A stretch of 41,404 nt of DNA. Origin: CAWJEL01 sp964647255 (lineage in GTDB: Bacteria; Chloroflexota; Anaerolineae; CG2-30-64-16). A program made the translations under genes and the position numbers. The stretch spans positions 1 to 41,404 of the forward strand of contig CAZYGI010000031.1 in assembly GCA_964647255.1 (NCBI GenBank). The letters run 5' to 3'. This document shows positions 32,566-41,404 of this stretch, one piece after another. Numbering within the stretch: the first letter of the stretch is position 1; each line of letters starts with the position of its first letter. The notes under the pieces were generated by a model. The model searched no databases and was not told where the DNA came from. It worked only from the letters and a program-made list of their open reading frames with translations.

Positions 32566-35394
32566 TTATCCTTTGATATCCACGCTCTCCAACTGGCCGC
32601 TGTGGTGGAACTTGAATGCCAGCCGCGTCCAACCGTGCGGTAACATCGGCCGTATTTCCCAACCGGTCGGGGTGAGGCGCAGCCCGCCGAACCCGAAGAC
32701 CGTCGCTTGCCACAACCCGCCGGCGCTGGCGCCATGGATGCCGTCGCCGGCGTTGCCGCGCACGTCCAACAGATCGGCCCGCGCGGCGCGCAGGAAATGG
32801 GCATAGCCCCGGTCACACTTGCCCACCCGGCACGCCATCACCGCGCTGATGCTCGGCCCGAGGCTGGAGCCCAGCTCGTGGTCGGTGCGCGGGTCGTAGT
32901 ACTCATAGTTGGCCCGCACCTGCTCCGGGCTGAAGCGATTGGGCAGCAGGTACTGCAACATCAACACATCGGGCTGTTTGAGGTTTTGGGTGGCGGCGCA
33001 TCCCTCGATGTCGAGCAGTGCCTGCATGGATTGCGTCCGCTTCGGGTCGCGCAGCACCGCCTGGTCGGCATCCGCGAGGGCGAAGTAGCCCGCGAATTGC
33101 TCGATCAAGCCAGTCTTCTCGTCCACCGGCAGATGCATGCGCGCAATCACGTCATGCCAATGGGCCAGCCGCTCCGCGTTCAGATCCAGGGCGGCGACCA
33201 ACTCAGTCGCTTTTGCCGGAGCGTGCGCCTGCAGCCACGCCACCACATCCAGCGCGGTCTCCAGGTGCCACTTTGCCATGTAGTTGGTGTAAAAGTTATC
33301 GTCAATGCGATCGTGGTATTCGTCCGGGCCGATGACGTTGCGATAATGGTATTGGCCGTCCGCTTCGCGCGCGGCTGCGCTGGCCCAGAACTTGGCGCCA
33401 TCTAAGACGATTTCAGCGCCATGGTTCCACATGAAGTCATCATCGCCGGTGGCCTGCCAGTACTGCATGACCCCGTAGGCGATGTCCGCAGTGATGTGGA
33501 TTTCGATATCGCCCGTCCAGATGCGGACGAGCTTGGTGGGGTCCGCAAAGTGCGTCACCCAGGTCGGCGTGACCTCGCGGCCATCGCCCGCGCTCTCCCA
33601 GGGAAACTGCGCCCCCTCGAAGCCATTGTTCCGGGCTTTGGCGCGTGCGCCCGGCAGGTTGTGCCACCGATACATCAGCATGTTGCGCGCCAAAGCGGGC
33701 TGCGTGTAGATGAAGAGCGGCAGCATGAAAATCTCGGTATCCCAGAACGCATGGTGGCGGTAGCCGAAGCCGCTCAGCGTCTTGGCGCCGATGCTGGCGC
33801 GATCGGTGTGGCGGGGCGCGGCGATCAGCAATTGAAAGATGTTGAACCGCAGGGCGATCTGCGCTTCGTTGTCGCCCTCGACGATGACATCGGACGACAT
33901 CCAGGTCTTCGCCCATTCGGCGTCGTTGGCCGTGCGCCAGGCCGCATAGCCTTCCCGCTGGCCCTGCCGAACGGCAGCCAGGGCCGCCGCGGCCGGGTTC
34001 TCAGCGTCGAAGCCGGGGATGACCGCCACGAACTTCTGGAGCGTCAGCATGTCGCCTGCCCGCAGGGTGGCCCGGCGCTCAATCGTGGGTTGGCCGTCGG
34101 CGTCGCACGCCCTCGGTTGCCACGGGACCGTGCCTGACAGGTTCACGGCCGCCGCCGCCGCAAGATCGGTGCCGGTGCCCCGCGTCCGCAGGTGGAGCAT
34201 CGTCGTGTCCGGCGTGACCTCCTGGTCAACCGCAGTCCAGTGGATCAGTCCCGTGTTTTCGACGTGAGCATCCAGCCCGGTGCGCAGGCGGAGCTCGGCT
34301 TCCCCTTCGACCATCGTGATCCGGACCTCGACGGCCGCGCAGTGCGGATCGCTCAAGCTGACAAACCGCTCGAAGCATAGATCAACGATCGGGCCGCCCT
34401 CGGCCGGCTGCCAGCGAACCGTCCGCGTGAGGACACCGGTGCGCAGGTCGAGCCAGCGCCGGTAGCCGTGCACCTTGCCGCGATCCAGGCGAAAGCGCAC
34501 GCCGTTGATCCACAAGTCCACGCCCCACCAGCGCGGGAGGTTGGCCAGCTCGGTGAAGTTGATCGGCATGTCATCCCAAAGCCGGTGCATGAAGCTGGCA
34601 GGCGCGTCGCCCGGGTAGCCCTCCTCGAACGCGCCGCGCACGCAGAAGTTGCCGTTGCCGATGGTGAAGACCGTCTCCTGGTGCTGCTGGCGGGCTGGAT
34701 CGAAGGCCGGCTCAGCGATGATCCATGCGGCTTCTTCCAACGCCGCCGTGATCGTCGCCAGCGTCACGCCCTCCAGGCTGCCGAAGCGCACGTGCGCGTG
34801 CCCTACCCGCTCCGCCGGACCCAGGCCGATGGCCCACATGCCGCTGGCCAGCGCGGCGTCAATGCCGACGGTGGCGTCTTCCACCACGGCGCACGCCGCG
34901 GCCGGCACGCCCAGCAGCTCAGCGGCCTTCAGGAAGAGATCCGGCGCGGGCTTGCTGCGAGCGGCGGTGAAACCGTCGGCCACCGCATCCAGCAGATCGG
35001 CGATCCCCAACCGGTTGATGACCGTTTGAGCGTTTCTACTGACGGAACCGATGCCGATCTTGATTCCGGCGGCGCGCAGCTCCTTGAGCAGCAACTCGGC
35101 GCCCGGCAGCAAATCGCCCGGCGTGACCTGCTCAAGCATTTCAACATAATAGCGGTTCTTGCACTCCGTCCACTCGACGATTTGCTCATCGGTCGCGGGA
35201 CGGCCGGCCAGGATGATCTCCAGTGAGCCGCGCCGAGAGACTCCGCGCAACTGCTCATTGATCCGCCGGTCGAACGGCCATCCATGCTCGTCGGCCAGCC
35301 GCTGCCAGGCGCGGTAATGATATTCCGCGGTGTCTGTGATCACTCCGTCCAGGTCGAAGATAATGGCTTGAAGATCCATGGTCGTTTCATCCAT
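32566..35394 (-). CDS. beta-phosphoglucomutase fused to a GH65 disaccharide phosphorylase
   Basis: 942 residues. Residues 1 to about 215 are a HAD-type beta-phosphoglucomutase: FDLDGVITDTAEYHYRAW with nucleophile and acid/base Asp, GVSRRGSLEIIL, SVSRNAQTVINRLGI, KPAPDLFLKAAELLGV and VVEDATVGIDAALASGMWAIG. From about 225 a complete GH65 phosphorylase follows, with FWDTE (550-554), the general acid Glu692 in GPDEYHDRIDDNFYTN and KQPDVLMLQYLLP. GH65 releases beta-glucose-1-phosphate from an alpha-glucoside (maltose, trehalose, kojibiose or nigerose) and the fused mutase turns it into glucose-6-phosphate. The trehalose synthase upstream makes maltose or trehalose the best guess. ATG 35379 is an alternative start; neither has a good ribosome binding site. 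Confidence 0.93.
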   Translation of the reverse strand: MDETTMDLQAIIFDLDGVITDTAEYHYRAWQRLADEHGWPFDRRINEQLRGVSRRGSLEIILAGRPATDEQIVEWTECKNRYYVEMLEQVTPGDLLPGAELLLKELRAAGIKIGIGSVSRNAQTVINRLGIADLLDAVADGFTAARSKPAPDLFLKAAELLGVPAAACAVVEDATVGIDAALASGMWAIGLGPAERVGHAHVRFGSLEGVTLATITAALEEAAWIIAEPAFDPARQQHQETVFTIGNGNFCVRGAFEEGYPGDAPASFMHRLWDDMPINFTELANLPRWWGVDLWINGVRFRLDRGKVHGYRRWLDLRTGVLTRTVRWQPAEGGPIVDLCFERFVSLSDPHCAAVEVRITMVEGEAELRLRTGLDAHVENTGLIHWTAVDQEVTPDTTMLHLRTRGTGTDLAAAAAVNLSGTVPWQPRACDADGQPTIERRATLRAGDMLTLQKFVAVIPGFDAENPAAAALAAVRQGQREGYAAWRTANDAEWAKTWMSSDVIVEGDNEAQIALRFNIFQLLIAAPRHTDRASIGAKTLSGFGYRHHAFWDTEIFMLPLFIYTQPALARNMLMYRWHNLPGARAKARNNGFEGAQFPWESAGDGREVTPTWVTHFADPTKLVRIWTGDIEIHITADIAYGVMQYWQATGDDDFMWNHGAEIVLDGAKFWASAAAREADGQYHYRNVIGPDEYHDRIDDNFYTNYMAKWHLETALDVVAWLQAHAPAKATELVAALDLNAERLAHWHDVIARMHLPVDEKTGLIEQFAGYFALADADQAVLRDPKRTQSMQALLDIEGCAATQNLKQPDVLMLQYLLPNRFSPEQVRANYEYYDPRTDHELGSSLGPSISAVMACRVGKCDRGYAHFLRAARADLLDVRGNAGDGIHGASAGGLWQATVFGFGGLRLTPTGWEIRPMLPHGWTRLAFKFHHSGQLESVDIKG

Positions 35395-35442
35395 CAGCGA
35401 ATTGGTTGGCTGAATTGAAGACGAGTCTGCCGTTTGGCGCTG

Positions 35443-36422
35443 TCAGATGGCCGGTGCAGCGCTCGATTCACGCACTTCCAATGTCGGTTTCAACAGCACG
35501 TGCGGCTCCGCAATGGGCCGATCTCCGCACAGATCGGCCAACATCGTCGCCAGTCGCTCGCCCACTTCGCCGATCGGCTGATGCATGCTGGTCAGCGACG
35601 GACGAAGGAAGCGCGCCACGGGCGAGTCATCGAACCCCACGACGGACAGCTCACGGCCGACATGGAGCCCGGCATCCCAAGCAGCGTTGATGGCTCCCAT
35701 CGCCATCAGATCGCTCATGGCAACGATGGCAGTGGGTCGAGTCGCGGACGAAAGCGCCAACACCCGGCACGTTGCCTCGTAGGCTTCCGTGTAGAAATTG
35801 CCGCAGCGCACGATCCACGCGGGATCACCGGCGATGCCGGCGCGCGCCATTGCTGCCTGGTAGCCCTCGGTGCGATATCGGCCGGTGAGCGATGGTTCCG
35901 GCCAGGCCAGGAGGGCAATGCGGCGCCATCAACATCCACCCATGGGAAGTCCCATTCCGGGTTTGAGCGGCCAAAGGCGACGAACGGGAAATTGGCGTCC
36001 AGCAGCGAGCGCACCCGCTGGTCATGCAAGTTGGTGTTGGACAGGACGAAGCCATCAACCTGCCCGATGCGCGTCAGTTCCCGATAGGTGTCAAGCTCTT
36101 CTTCAATTGAGTTGGTGGGAAAGGTCAGGATGCGATAGCCGTGCTGGGCCGCCGCTTCAGCGATAGCCTGGAGGAAGCGATCCAGGATGGGGTTGAAAGT
36201 GCCGGCAGGGCTGGGCCGCCACGTGTATCCCAGCAGGCGGGTCTCGCTGGCCTGCAGGTTGCGCGCCATAATGTTGGCCCGATAGCCCAAGCGCTCGACG
36301 GTTTCGAGCACGCGCCGGCGGGTGTCATCGGCGACGTGTTTCGATCCGTTCAGAACGTATGACACGGTGGCGATGGATACCCCGGCTTCTTTGGCAACAT
36401 CGCGAATCGTTGTTGTCGGCAT
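35443..36422 (-). pseudogene. LacI-family transcriptional regulator, broken by an internal deletion and frameshift
   Basis: The N-terminal half (from ATG 36422) has the helix-turn-helix TTIRDVAKEAGVSIATVSYV and hinge LGYRANIMARNLQ, then the sugar-binding fold up to FPWVDVDG. Near 35925 the frame changes. The second frame continues RRIALLAWPEPSLTGRYRTEG, through AIVAMSDLMAMGAINAAWDAG and VVGFDDSPVARFLRPSLTSM, to the stop at 35443. Compared with PurR, about 17 residues between VDVD and the RRIALL strand are missing, so the event is a loss of about 50 bp rather than a one-base slip. Microhomology GGCGCC sits at the junction. It could be a true mutation or a collapsed assembly. Three operator-like TAAACGTTTA sites surround its promoter, suggesting autoregulation when intact. 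Confidence 0.85.
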
Positions 36423-36423
36423 G

Positions 36424-36433
36424 TAAACGTTTA
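36424..36433. promoter_or_regulatory. LacI-type operator, overlapping the regulator's leader
   Basis: TAAACGTTTA is a perfect 10-bp palindrome with the central CG typical of LacI-family operators. It lies immediately before the regulator's start codon. Confidence 0.7.
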
Positions 36434-36482
36434 ACCTCTCGGCAGTAAAAAAACGCACATAAGGCGACACATCATCGGTCTC

Positions 36483-36492
36483 TAAACGTTTA
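36483..36492. promoter_or_regulatory. LacI-type operator at the transcription start
   Basis: A second perfect TAAACGTTTA, centred just downstream of the predicted transcription start (about 36495) of the promoter at 36502-36530. Binding here would block initiation. Confidence 0.75.
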
Positions 36493-36501
36493 ACTGACCG
36501 A

Positions 36502-36530
36502 AGTATAGCACGCGATCAGGCTGTTGTCAA
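36502..36530 (-). promoter_or_regulatory. sigma-70-like promoter of the LacI-family regulator
   Basis: On the minus strand consensus TTGACA (36525-36530) and TATACT (36502-36507) with a 17-bp spacer and a TG one base before the -10 (TGCTATACT). It drives the regulator and probably the genes after it. Confidence 0.85.
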
Positions 36531-36538
36531 GAGGGAAA

Positions 36539-36550
36539 TTAAACGATTAA
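36539..36550. promoter_or_regulatory. upstream LacI-type operator (imperfect)
   Basis: TTAAACGATTAA differs from the perfect palindrome TTAAACGTTTAA at one position and lies just upstream of the -35. With the two downstream sites it could support DNA looping. Confidence 0.55.
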
Positions 36551-36555
36551 AGAAG

Positions 36556-37521
36556 TCAATCTGCGCGGTCTTGGCTTGCCATAAACGCTTCGACAGCGGC
36601 GCGCGTTGGCAGCGCGGGGATCGCGCCGCGCTGCGTGGTCGCCAGGGCACCGACCGCGTTGCCCAGCCGCAGGGCCGCCTCGATCTCTGCGCGCTCCCAA
36701 CGCAGGCCGCCGTCCAGCAGACCCGTCAGCAGCCCGGCCACGAATCCGTCCCCCGCTCCGGTGGTGTCCACCGGTTCGACGACAAAGCCCGGCACCTCGC
36801 CGCGGGAATCGCGCGTGAAGTAGGCGCACCCCGCCGGCCCGCGGGTCACCACCAGCAGCTTGAGCGCGGTGTGCCAGAGCCGCGCCGCGCCTTCGGCGAG
36901 ATCTTCGACGCCGGTCAGGAAAGCCAGCTCCTCCTCGCTCACCTTGACCAGGTTCGCGTGCGGCAGCCCGGCCAGGATGCCCGCGCGCGCGGCTTCAGCC
37001 GAGGGCCAGAGGGCCAGGCGCAGGTTCGGGTCGTAGGAGACCACCGCGCCGCCGGCCCGGGCGTGGCCCAACGCAGCCAAGGTCGCGCTCCGGCTTGGCT
37101 CGCCAATGAGGGAGATCGAGCCGTAATGGAAGATGCGCGTGCCGCCGGCATAGACGGCATTCACATCCTGCGGCCGCCAAAGCATATCGGCGCTGGGGTG
37201 GCGGTAGAACATGAAGCTGCGCTCGCCGTCCGCCCGCAGCGAGACGAACGCCAGTGCGGTGCGCGCTTCCGAAGAAAAGGTGATCCCGCCCACATCCACG
37301 CCCGCCTGGGCGATCGTGTCGGTCAGGAAGTGGCCGAAGTCATCTTCACCGACCTGGCCCATGAAACCGGCGCGGCGCCCTAACCGGGCAACGCCTACCG
37401 CCACGTTGGCTGGCGCGCCGCCCGCCGCCTTTACGAACGCGGGCGCCTCAGCCAGCGTCACCCCGGATTGGGTTGAAACGAAGTCAATCAGCATTTCACC
37501 GCAGGCAATGACATCAAGCAT
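36556..37521 (-). CDS. PfkB-family carbohydrate kinase, probable fructokinase
   Basis: 321 residues. The N-terminal MLDVIACGEMLIDFVS and AGGAPANVAVGVARLG and the C-terminal anion-hole and catalytic signature DTTGAGDGFVAGLL are classic PfkB. VKVSEEELAFLTG and VVSYDPNLRLALWPS resemble fructokinases. GGAGG lies 5 bp before ATG 37521, so this start is chosen over 37575. It phosphorylates a hexose, and since the amylosucrase two genes upstream releases fructose from sucrose, fructose is the natural substrate. Confidence 0.9.
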   Translation of the reverse strand: MLDVIACGEMLIDFVSTQSGVTLAEAPAFVKAAGGAPANVAVGVARLGRRAGFMGQVGEDDFGHFLTDTIAQAGVDVGGITFSSEARTALAFVSLRADGERSFMFYRHPSADMLWRPQDVNAVYAGGTRIFHYGSISLIGEPSRSATLAALGHARAGGAVVSYDPNLRLALWPSAEAARAGILAGLPHANLVKVSEEELAFLTGVEDLAEGAARLWHTALKLLVVTRGPAGCAYFTRDSRGEVPGFVVEPVDTTGAGDGFVAGLLTGLLDGGLRWERAEIEAALRLGNAVGALATTQRGAIPALPTRAAVEAFMASQDRAD

Positions 37522-37668
37522 TCTTCCTCCAAGCGTGAGCTTTGGCGTGCTCAAGCAAGTATCCTGTGACTCCACGACGCATCCTTCGACAGGTGATTCG
37601 CCGTCCCTCAGGTTGAGCCGTTGACCCGCTCACGATGCTCAAACTAACCAACTCTGAACATCCCAGTG

Positions 37669-38070
37669 CTACAGCTTTGTTCCGTCCTGCTGACTGCGCG
37701 GCAGTTGACGCACCGGGATGGCCTCCTCAGCCGCCGATTTGCCGGGTTCTGACACGCGTGCCAATTCGACCCGGCCGCCGAGCGCGTCCGCGATTTTTGT
37801 CGCCAATGTCTCCAACTGTTCCACTTCGTCGGCATAGTCGGCCAGGCGCAGGCCATCGCTCGAAGCGGCCAGGATCGGCCGATCGTTGATCAACAGCCGC
37901 GTTTCTTCGATCCCCTCAGGGAAACGGGTGCGCCGTTCAAGCCGGAGCTGTGTCCGCTGGGCTTTGTCTCGGCCGCCCTTGTCGCCCACGTTGTTGACCG
38001 CCCAGACGACGGCGGCGACCAGCGCGGCCAGACCGATAATCAGAACCGCAAGATCGAGGATGGCGGGCAC
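37669..38070 (-). CDS. small membrane protein, unknown (GTG start)
   Basis: 133 residues with one N-terminal helix (AILDLAVLIIGLAALVAAVVWAV split over residues 3-25) and a soluble C-terminal part (RFPEGIEETRLLINDRPILAA, then ADEVEQLETLATKIADALGG). It starts with GTG 38070; GGAGG (38077-38081) lies right beside the amylosucrase stop at 38083, so translation is coupled. No family recognised. Confidence 0.6.
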   Translation of the reverse strand: MPAILDLAVLIIGLAALVAAVVWAVNNVGDKGGRDKAQRTQLRLERRTRFPEGIEETRLLINDRPILAASSDGLRLADYADEVEQLETLATKIADALGGRVELARVSEPGKSAAEEAIPVRQLPRSQQDGTKL

Positions 38071-38082
38071 GCTGGCCTCCGT

Positions 38083-40055
38083 TTACTGCGCCGCCAGCCA
38101 CAGGAACTGGTACGGCGTGAGTATGGGATCCTTTTCCAGGCCGACTATCTCGCCGCTGACCAGGTCGTGGAAGGTATAGCTCAGCCCATGATTGCGCACG
38201 GTGTTGGCGGCGATCCGCTGCTCCTGCTCGCTGAAGTTCGCCAGCACCAGGATGCGCATGCCGCTGTGTTGGCGCAGATAACCGAAAACATGGGAGTTGC
38301 CTGCCTCCACGACGGTCATCTCGCCATCGGCGAACGCCGGCGTGTCCTGGCGCACCGCGATCAGCCGGCGCAGCCCGCCGTAAACGCGTCCGGTCGGGGT
38401 TTGGGCCTCGTTGCGCTGCGCATACCGGCTCGCATCGGCGTAGGGGCGGTGCACCCAGCGGCTATCGCCGGCCTTGGCCGGGTCGTCGCGGTAGCTGTAG
38501 TCGTTCGGCGTGCCCACCTCATCGCCCAGGTAGAGCAGCGGGATGCCGCCGGTGGACAGGATGACGCTGTGGATCAGCAGGATGCGGCGCACGGCCATCT
38601 CGATCTCNNNNNNNNNNCGATCTCAAAGGAGTTCGCTTCGCGCAACGCCTTCTCCAGCCCGGTCAGCGAGGCGCAGGCGCCCGAGATGCGGCAGTCGCCG
38701 GTTTGGGGGTTCTCCTGGAACGGGAGACCGCGCGCAAAGCTGCCGGGAAAGCGGCCGGTGTAGAAGTCGTTGAGGAAGCGGCGGTGGCCGTAGCCGTTGT
38801 TGATCCCAACCTGCGCGGCGTCGCCGTTGTCGAAGGTCCAGCCGATGTCATCGTGGCAGCGCACGTAATTCACCCAGGCGCAGGCCGGGTTGATGCGGTA
38901 GCGGTGGCTCATGGAGCGCTGGAGCAGCTTGACCTCCCGCGTCGCGAGCGACTCCCACAGCAGCGCCATGAGCAAGGGGTTGTACGAAAGCTGGCACTCC
39001 TCCGGGCTGATGTATTTCGCCACGTCGTCGGGGTGGACGATCGCTTCCGACTTGAAGAGGAGCCCCGGCGCTGCGATCCGGACCATCGCGTTGAAGGCCT
39101 GGATCAACATGTGCGCCTCTGGCAGGTTTTCGCAGGAGGTGCCCATCTGTTTCCAGATGAACGCCACGGCATCCAGCCGGATCACCTCGACGCCGCGGTT
39201 CGCCAGGAACAGCAGCTCCTCCAACATGGCCCGGAACACCGCCGGGTTGCCGTAGTTCAGATCCCATTGGAAGCTGTTGAAGGTGGTCCACACCCAGCAT
39301 CCGCCGTCGGGCCGCCACGTGAAGCTGCCGCGGCGCACTTCGGGGAAAATTTCCCGCAGCGTGCGCTCGTACGCGTCCGGCATCTGGCGGTCGGGGAACA
39401 GGTAATAGAATTCCCGGTAGGTCGGATCGCCGGCCAGCGCGGCCACCGCCCAGCGGTGCTCATCGGAGGTGTGGTTGAAGACGAAATCCACCACCAGGCT
39501 GATGCCGTTCTCGCGCAGCTCGCGGCTCAACTCCGCCAGCTCCTCCATCGTCCCCAGGCTGGGGTTGACGGTCCGATAGTCGCTGACCGCGTAGCCGCCG
39601 TCGTTCTCGCCCTCCGGGCACGCGAAGAGCGGCATCAGGTGGAGATAGGTCAGACCTAACTCTCGGAAATACGGGATCTTGGCCCGGATGCCCGCCAGGT
39701 TGCCCGCAAACAGGTCCACATAGCAGACGCCGCCGAGCATCTTCTCGGACTGGAACCAGCCCGGATTGGCCTCGCGCTGCGCGTCCAGCGCCTTGAGGTC
39801 GGCCGGCCGGGCCAGCCACATCTGCGCGCCCGCCTCCAGGATGCGCTCCAGGTGGTAGAAGAAGTCGAAGCGGCCGCCGTAAAGGTGCAGCAGCAGGCCG
39901 AAGAGCCGCGGGAAGTGGACGCGCAGCCGGTTGGCGTAGGCCGCCCACGCGGCCGGGTCCTCAGCGGCAAAGCGCGCTTCCAGGCGGGGCAAGAGGCGGT
40001 CCAGCGAAAGTTTGGCTTGCTGCTCCAGCCAGGCGGGGGAGGGTGTGTCGGGCAT
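38083..40055 (-). CDS. amylosucrase (GH13 subfamily 4), interrupted only by a 10-N gap
   Basis: About 651 residues. The N-terminal helical domain typical of amylosucrases (LEQQAKLSLDRLLPRLEARF) precedes the (beta/alpha)8 barrel. Nucleophile Asp295 in VIRLDAVAFIW, acid Glu337 in LFKSEAIVHPDD, and NYVRCHDDIGW are visible, as is IPLLYLGDEVGTPNDYSY near the C-terminal barrel. It converts sucrose to fructose and an alpha-1,4-glucan, or isomerises it to turanose and trehalulose. The 10 N at 38608-38617 are flanked by the same seven bases (CGATCTC); merging these and dropping the N gives 1956 bp in one frame, with NSFEIEMAVRRILLIHS across the join. The gene is therefore most likely intact. No signal peptide. 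Confidence 0.92.
38608..38617. other. scaffold gap of 10 N with overlapping ends
   Basis: CGATCTC occurs at both edges of the N run, the sign of two contigs overlapping by 7 bp that were joined with a placeholder. No sequence is probably missing. Confidence 0.85.
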
Positions 40056-40105
40056 AGGTTGCGAGCTCCGGGTGGGTAGATTGGTAGCCTGGTAGGGCGG
40101 GAGGG

Positions 40106-40161
40106 CGTAGTAACGACTTCAGTCGTTGGTGCGGACTCGAACGACTGAAGTCGTTACTACG
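40106..40161. repeat. 22-bp perfect palindrome of the AACGACT repeat family
   Basis: The arm at 40106-40127 (CGTAGTAACGACTTCAGTCG and two T) is exactly complementary to 40140-40161, around a 12-base loop. Each arm contains its own AACGACT/AGTCGTT mini-hairpin. It lies in the 133-bp spacer between trehalose synthase and amylosucrase. Confidence 0.92.
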
Positions 40162-40188
40162 AGGACCCTGTACCAGGTATTGGCAGTG

Positions 40189-41404
<1,216 letters not shown>

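Noticed and set aside
37560..37640. Spacer upstream of the PfkB gene as a repeat element
   Set aside because: It has the look of dispersed spacer sequence (GATGCTCA, CCTTCGACAGG) but no second copy was found in this window to support it.
27496..40161. AACGACT repeats as a CRISPR array
   Set aside because: Copies are kilobases apart, palindromic and without regular spacers; no cas gene is nearby.

Overview
The window looks like a scaffold from a high-GC, probably mesophilic member of the Chloroflexota (Anaerolineae-like). This is inference from gene content: a MoeA fused to a periplasmic-binding-like domain, DUF6391 and DUF4332 proteins, a long nucleotidyltransferase/phosphomannomutase fusion, lipoprotein HtrA proteases, and short palindromic or low-complexity repeats between and inside genes. 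Two runs of N (100 at 31991-32090 and 10 at 38608-38617) show it is a draft scaffold. No rRNA, tRNA, CRISPR array or transposase was recognised.

Positions 1-5540 hold a truncated comM on the minus strand, an iron-type superoxide dismutase with its own promoter and terminator, a minus-strand pair (MoeA-PBP fusion followed by a cupin), and a membrane-anchored Ala/Pro-rich protein with five 21-residue repeats. Positions 5800-8863 form a compact plus-strand operon: a LexA-type repressor behind a near-consensus promoter carrying two LexA-box-like palindromes, a soluble FtsK/SpoIIIE-like motor without the usual membrane domain, a small two-helix membrane protein, a DUF6504-like protein and an 81-residue unknown. 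This is the best candidate for an undescribed, damage-inducible system.

Positions 8860-15865 on the minus strand carry housekeeping genes: holA, DUF6391, DegV, a GT2 glycosyltransferase with a flippase-like LPG-synthase-type membrane protein, and mutS2, which may be translated from a leaderless mRNA. Positions 16010-20112 on the plus strand carry a sugar nucleotidyltransferase fused to a catalytically degenerate phosphomannomutase domain, followed by an intact phosphohexomutase. DUF4332 (minus), dnaK, a YugP-type zinc metallopeptidase and two tandem HtrA-like lipoprotein proteases (plus) make a protein quality-control stretch up to 26278.

From 26484 to the right edge everything is on the minus strand and forms one carbohydrate locus. 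In transcription order: trehalose synthase (cut by the edge), amylosucrase, a small membrane protein, a PfkB fructokinase, a LacI-family regulator with an internal deletion/frameshift, a beta-phosphoglucomutase/GH65 phosphorylase fusion, a sugar-binding lipoprotein that appears to be two binding proteins fused in tandem across the scaffold gap, two permeases, a DUF624 membrane protein and a GH130 mannoside phosphorylase. Together they suggest uptake of alpha-glucosides and sucrose, with phosphorolytic conversion to glucose-6-phosphate and phosphorylation of the fructose released by amylosucrase. No ABC ATPase is present, so a shared one elsewhere is likely.
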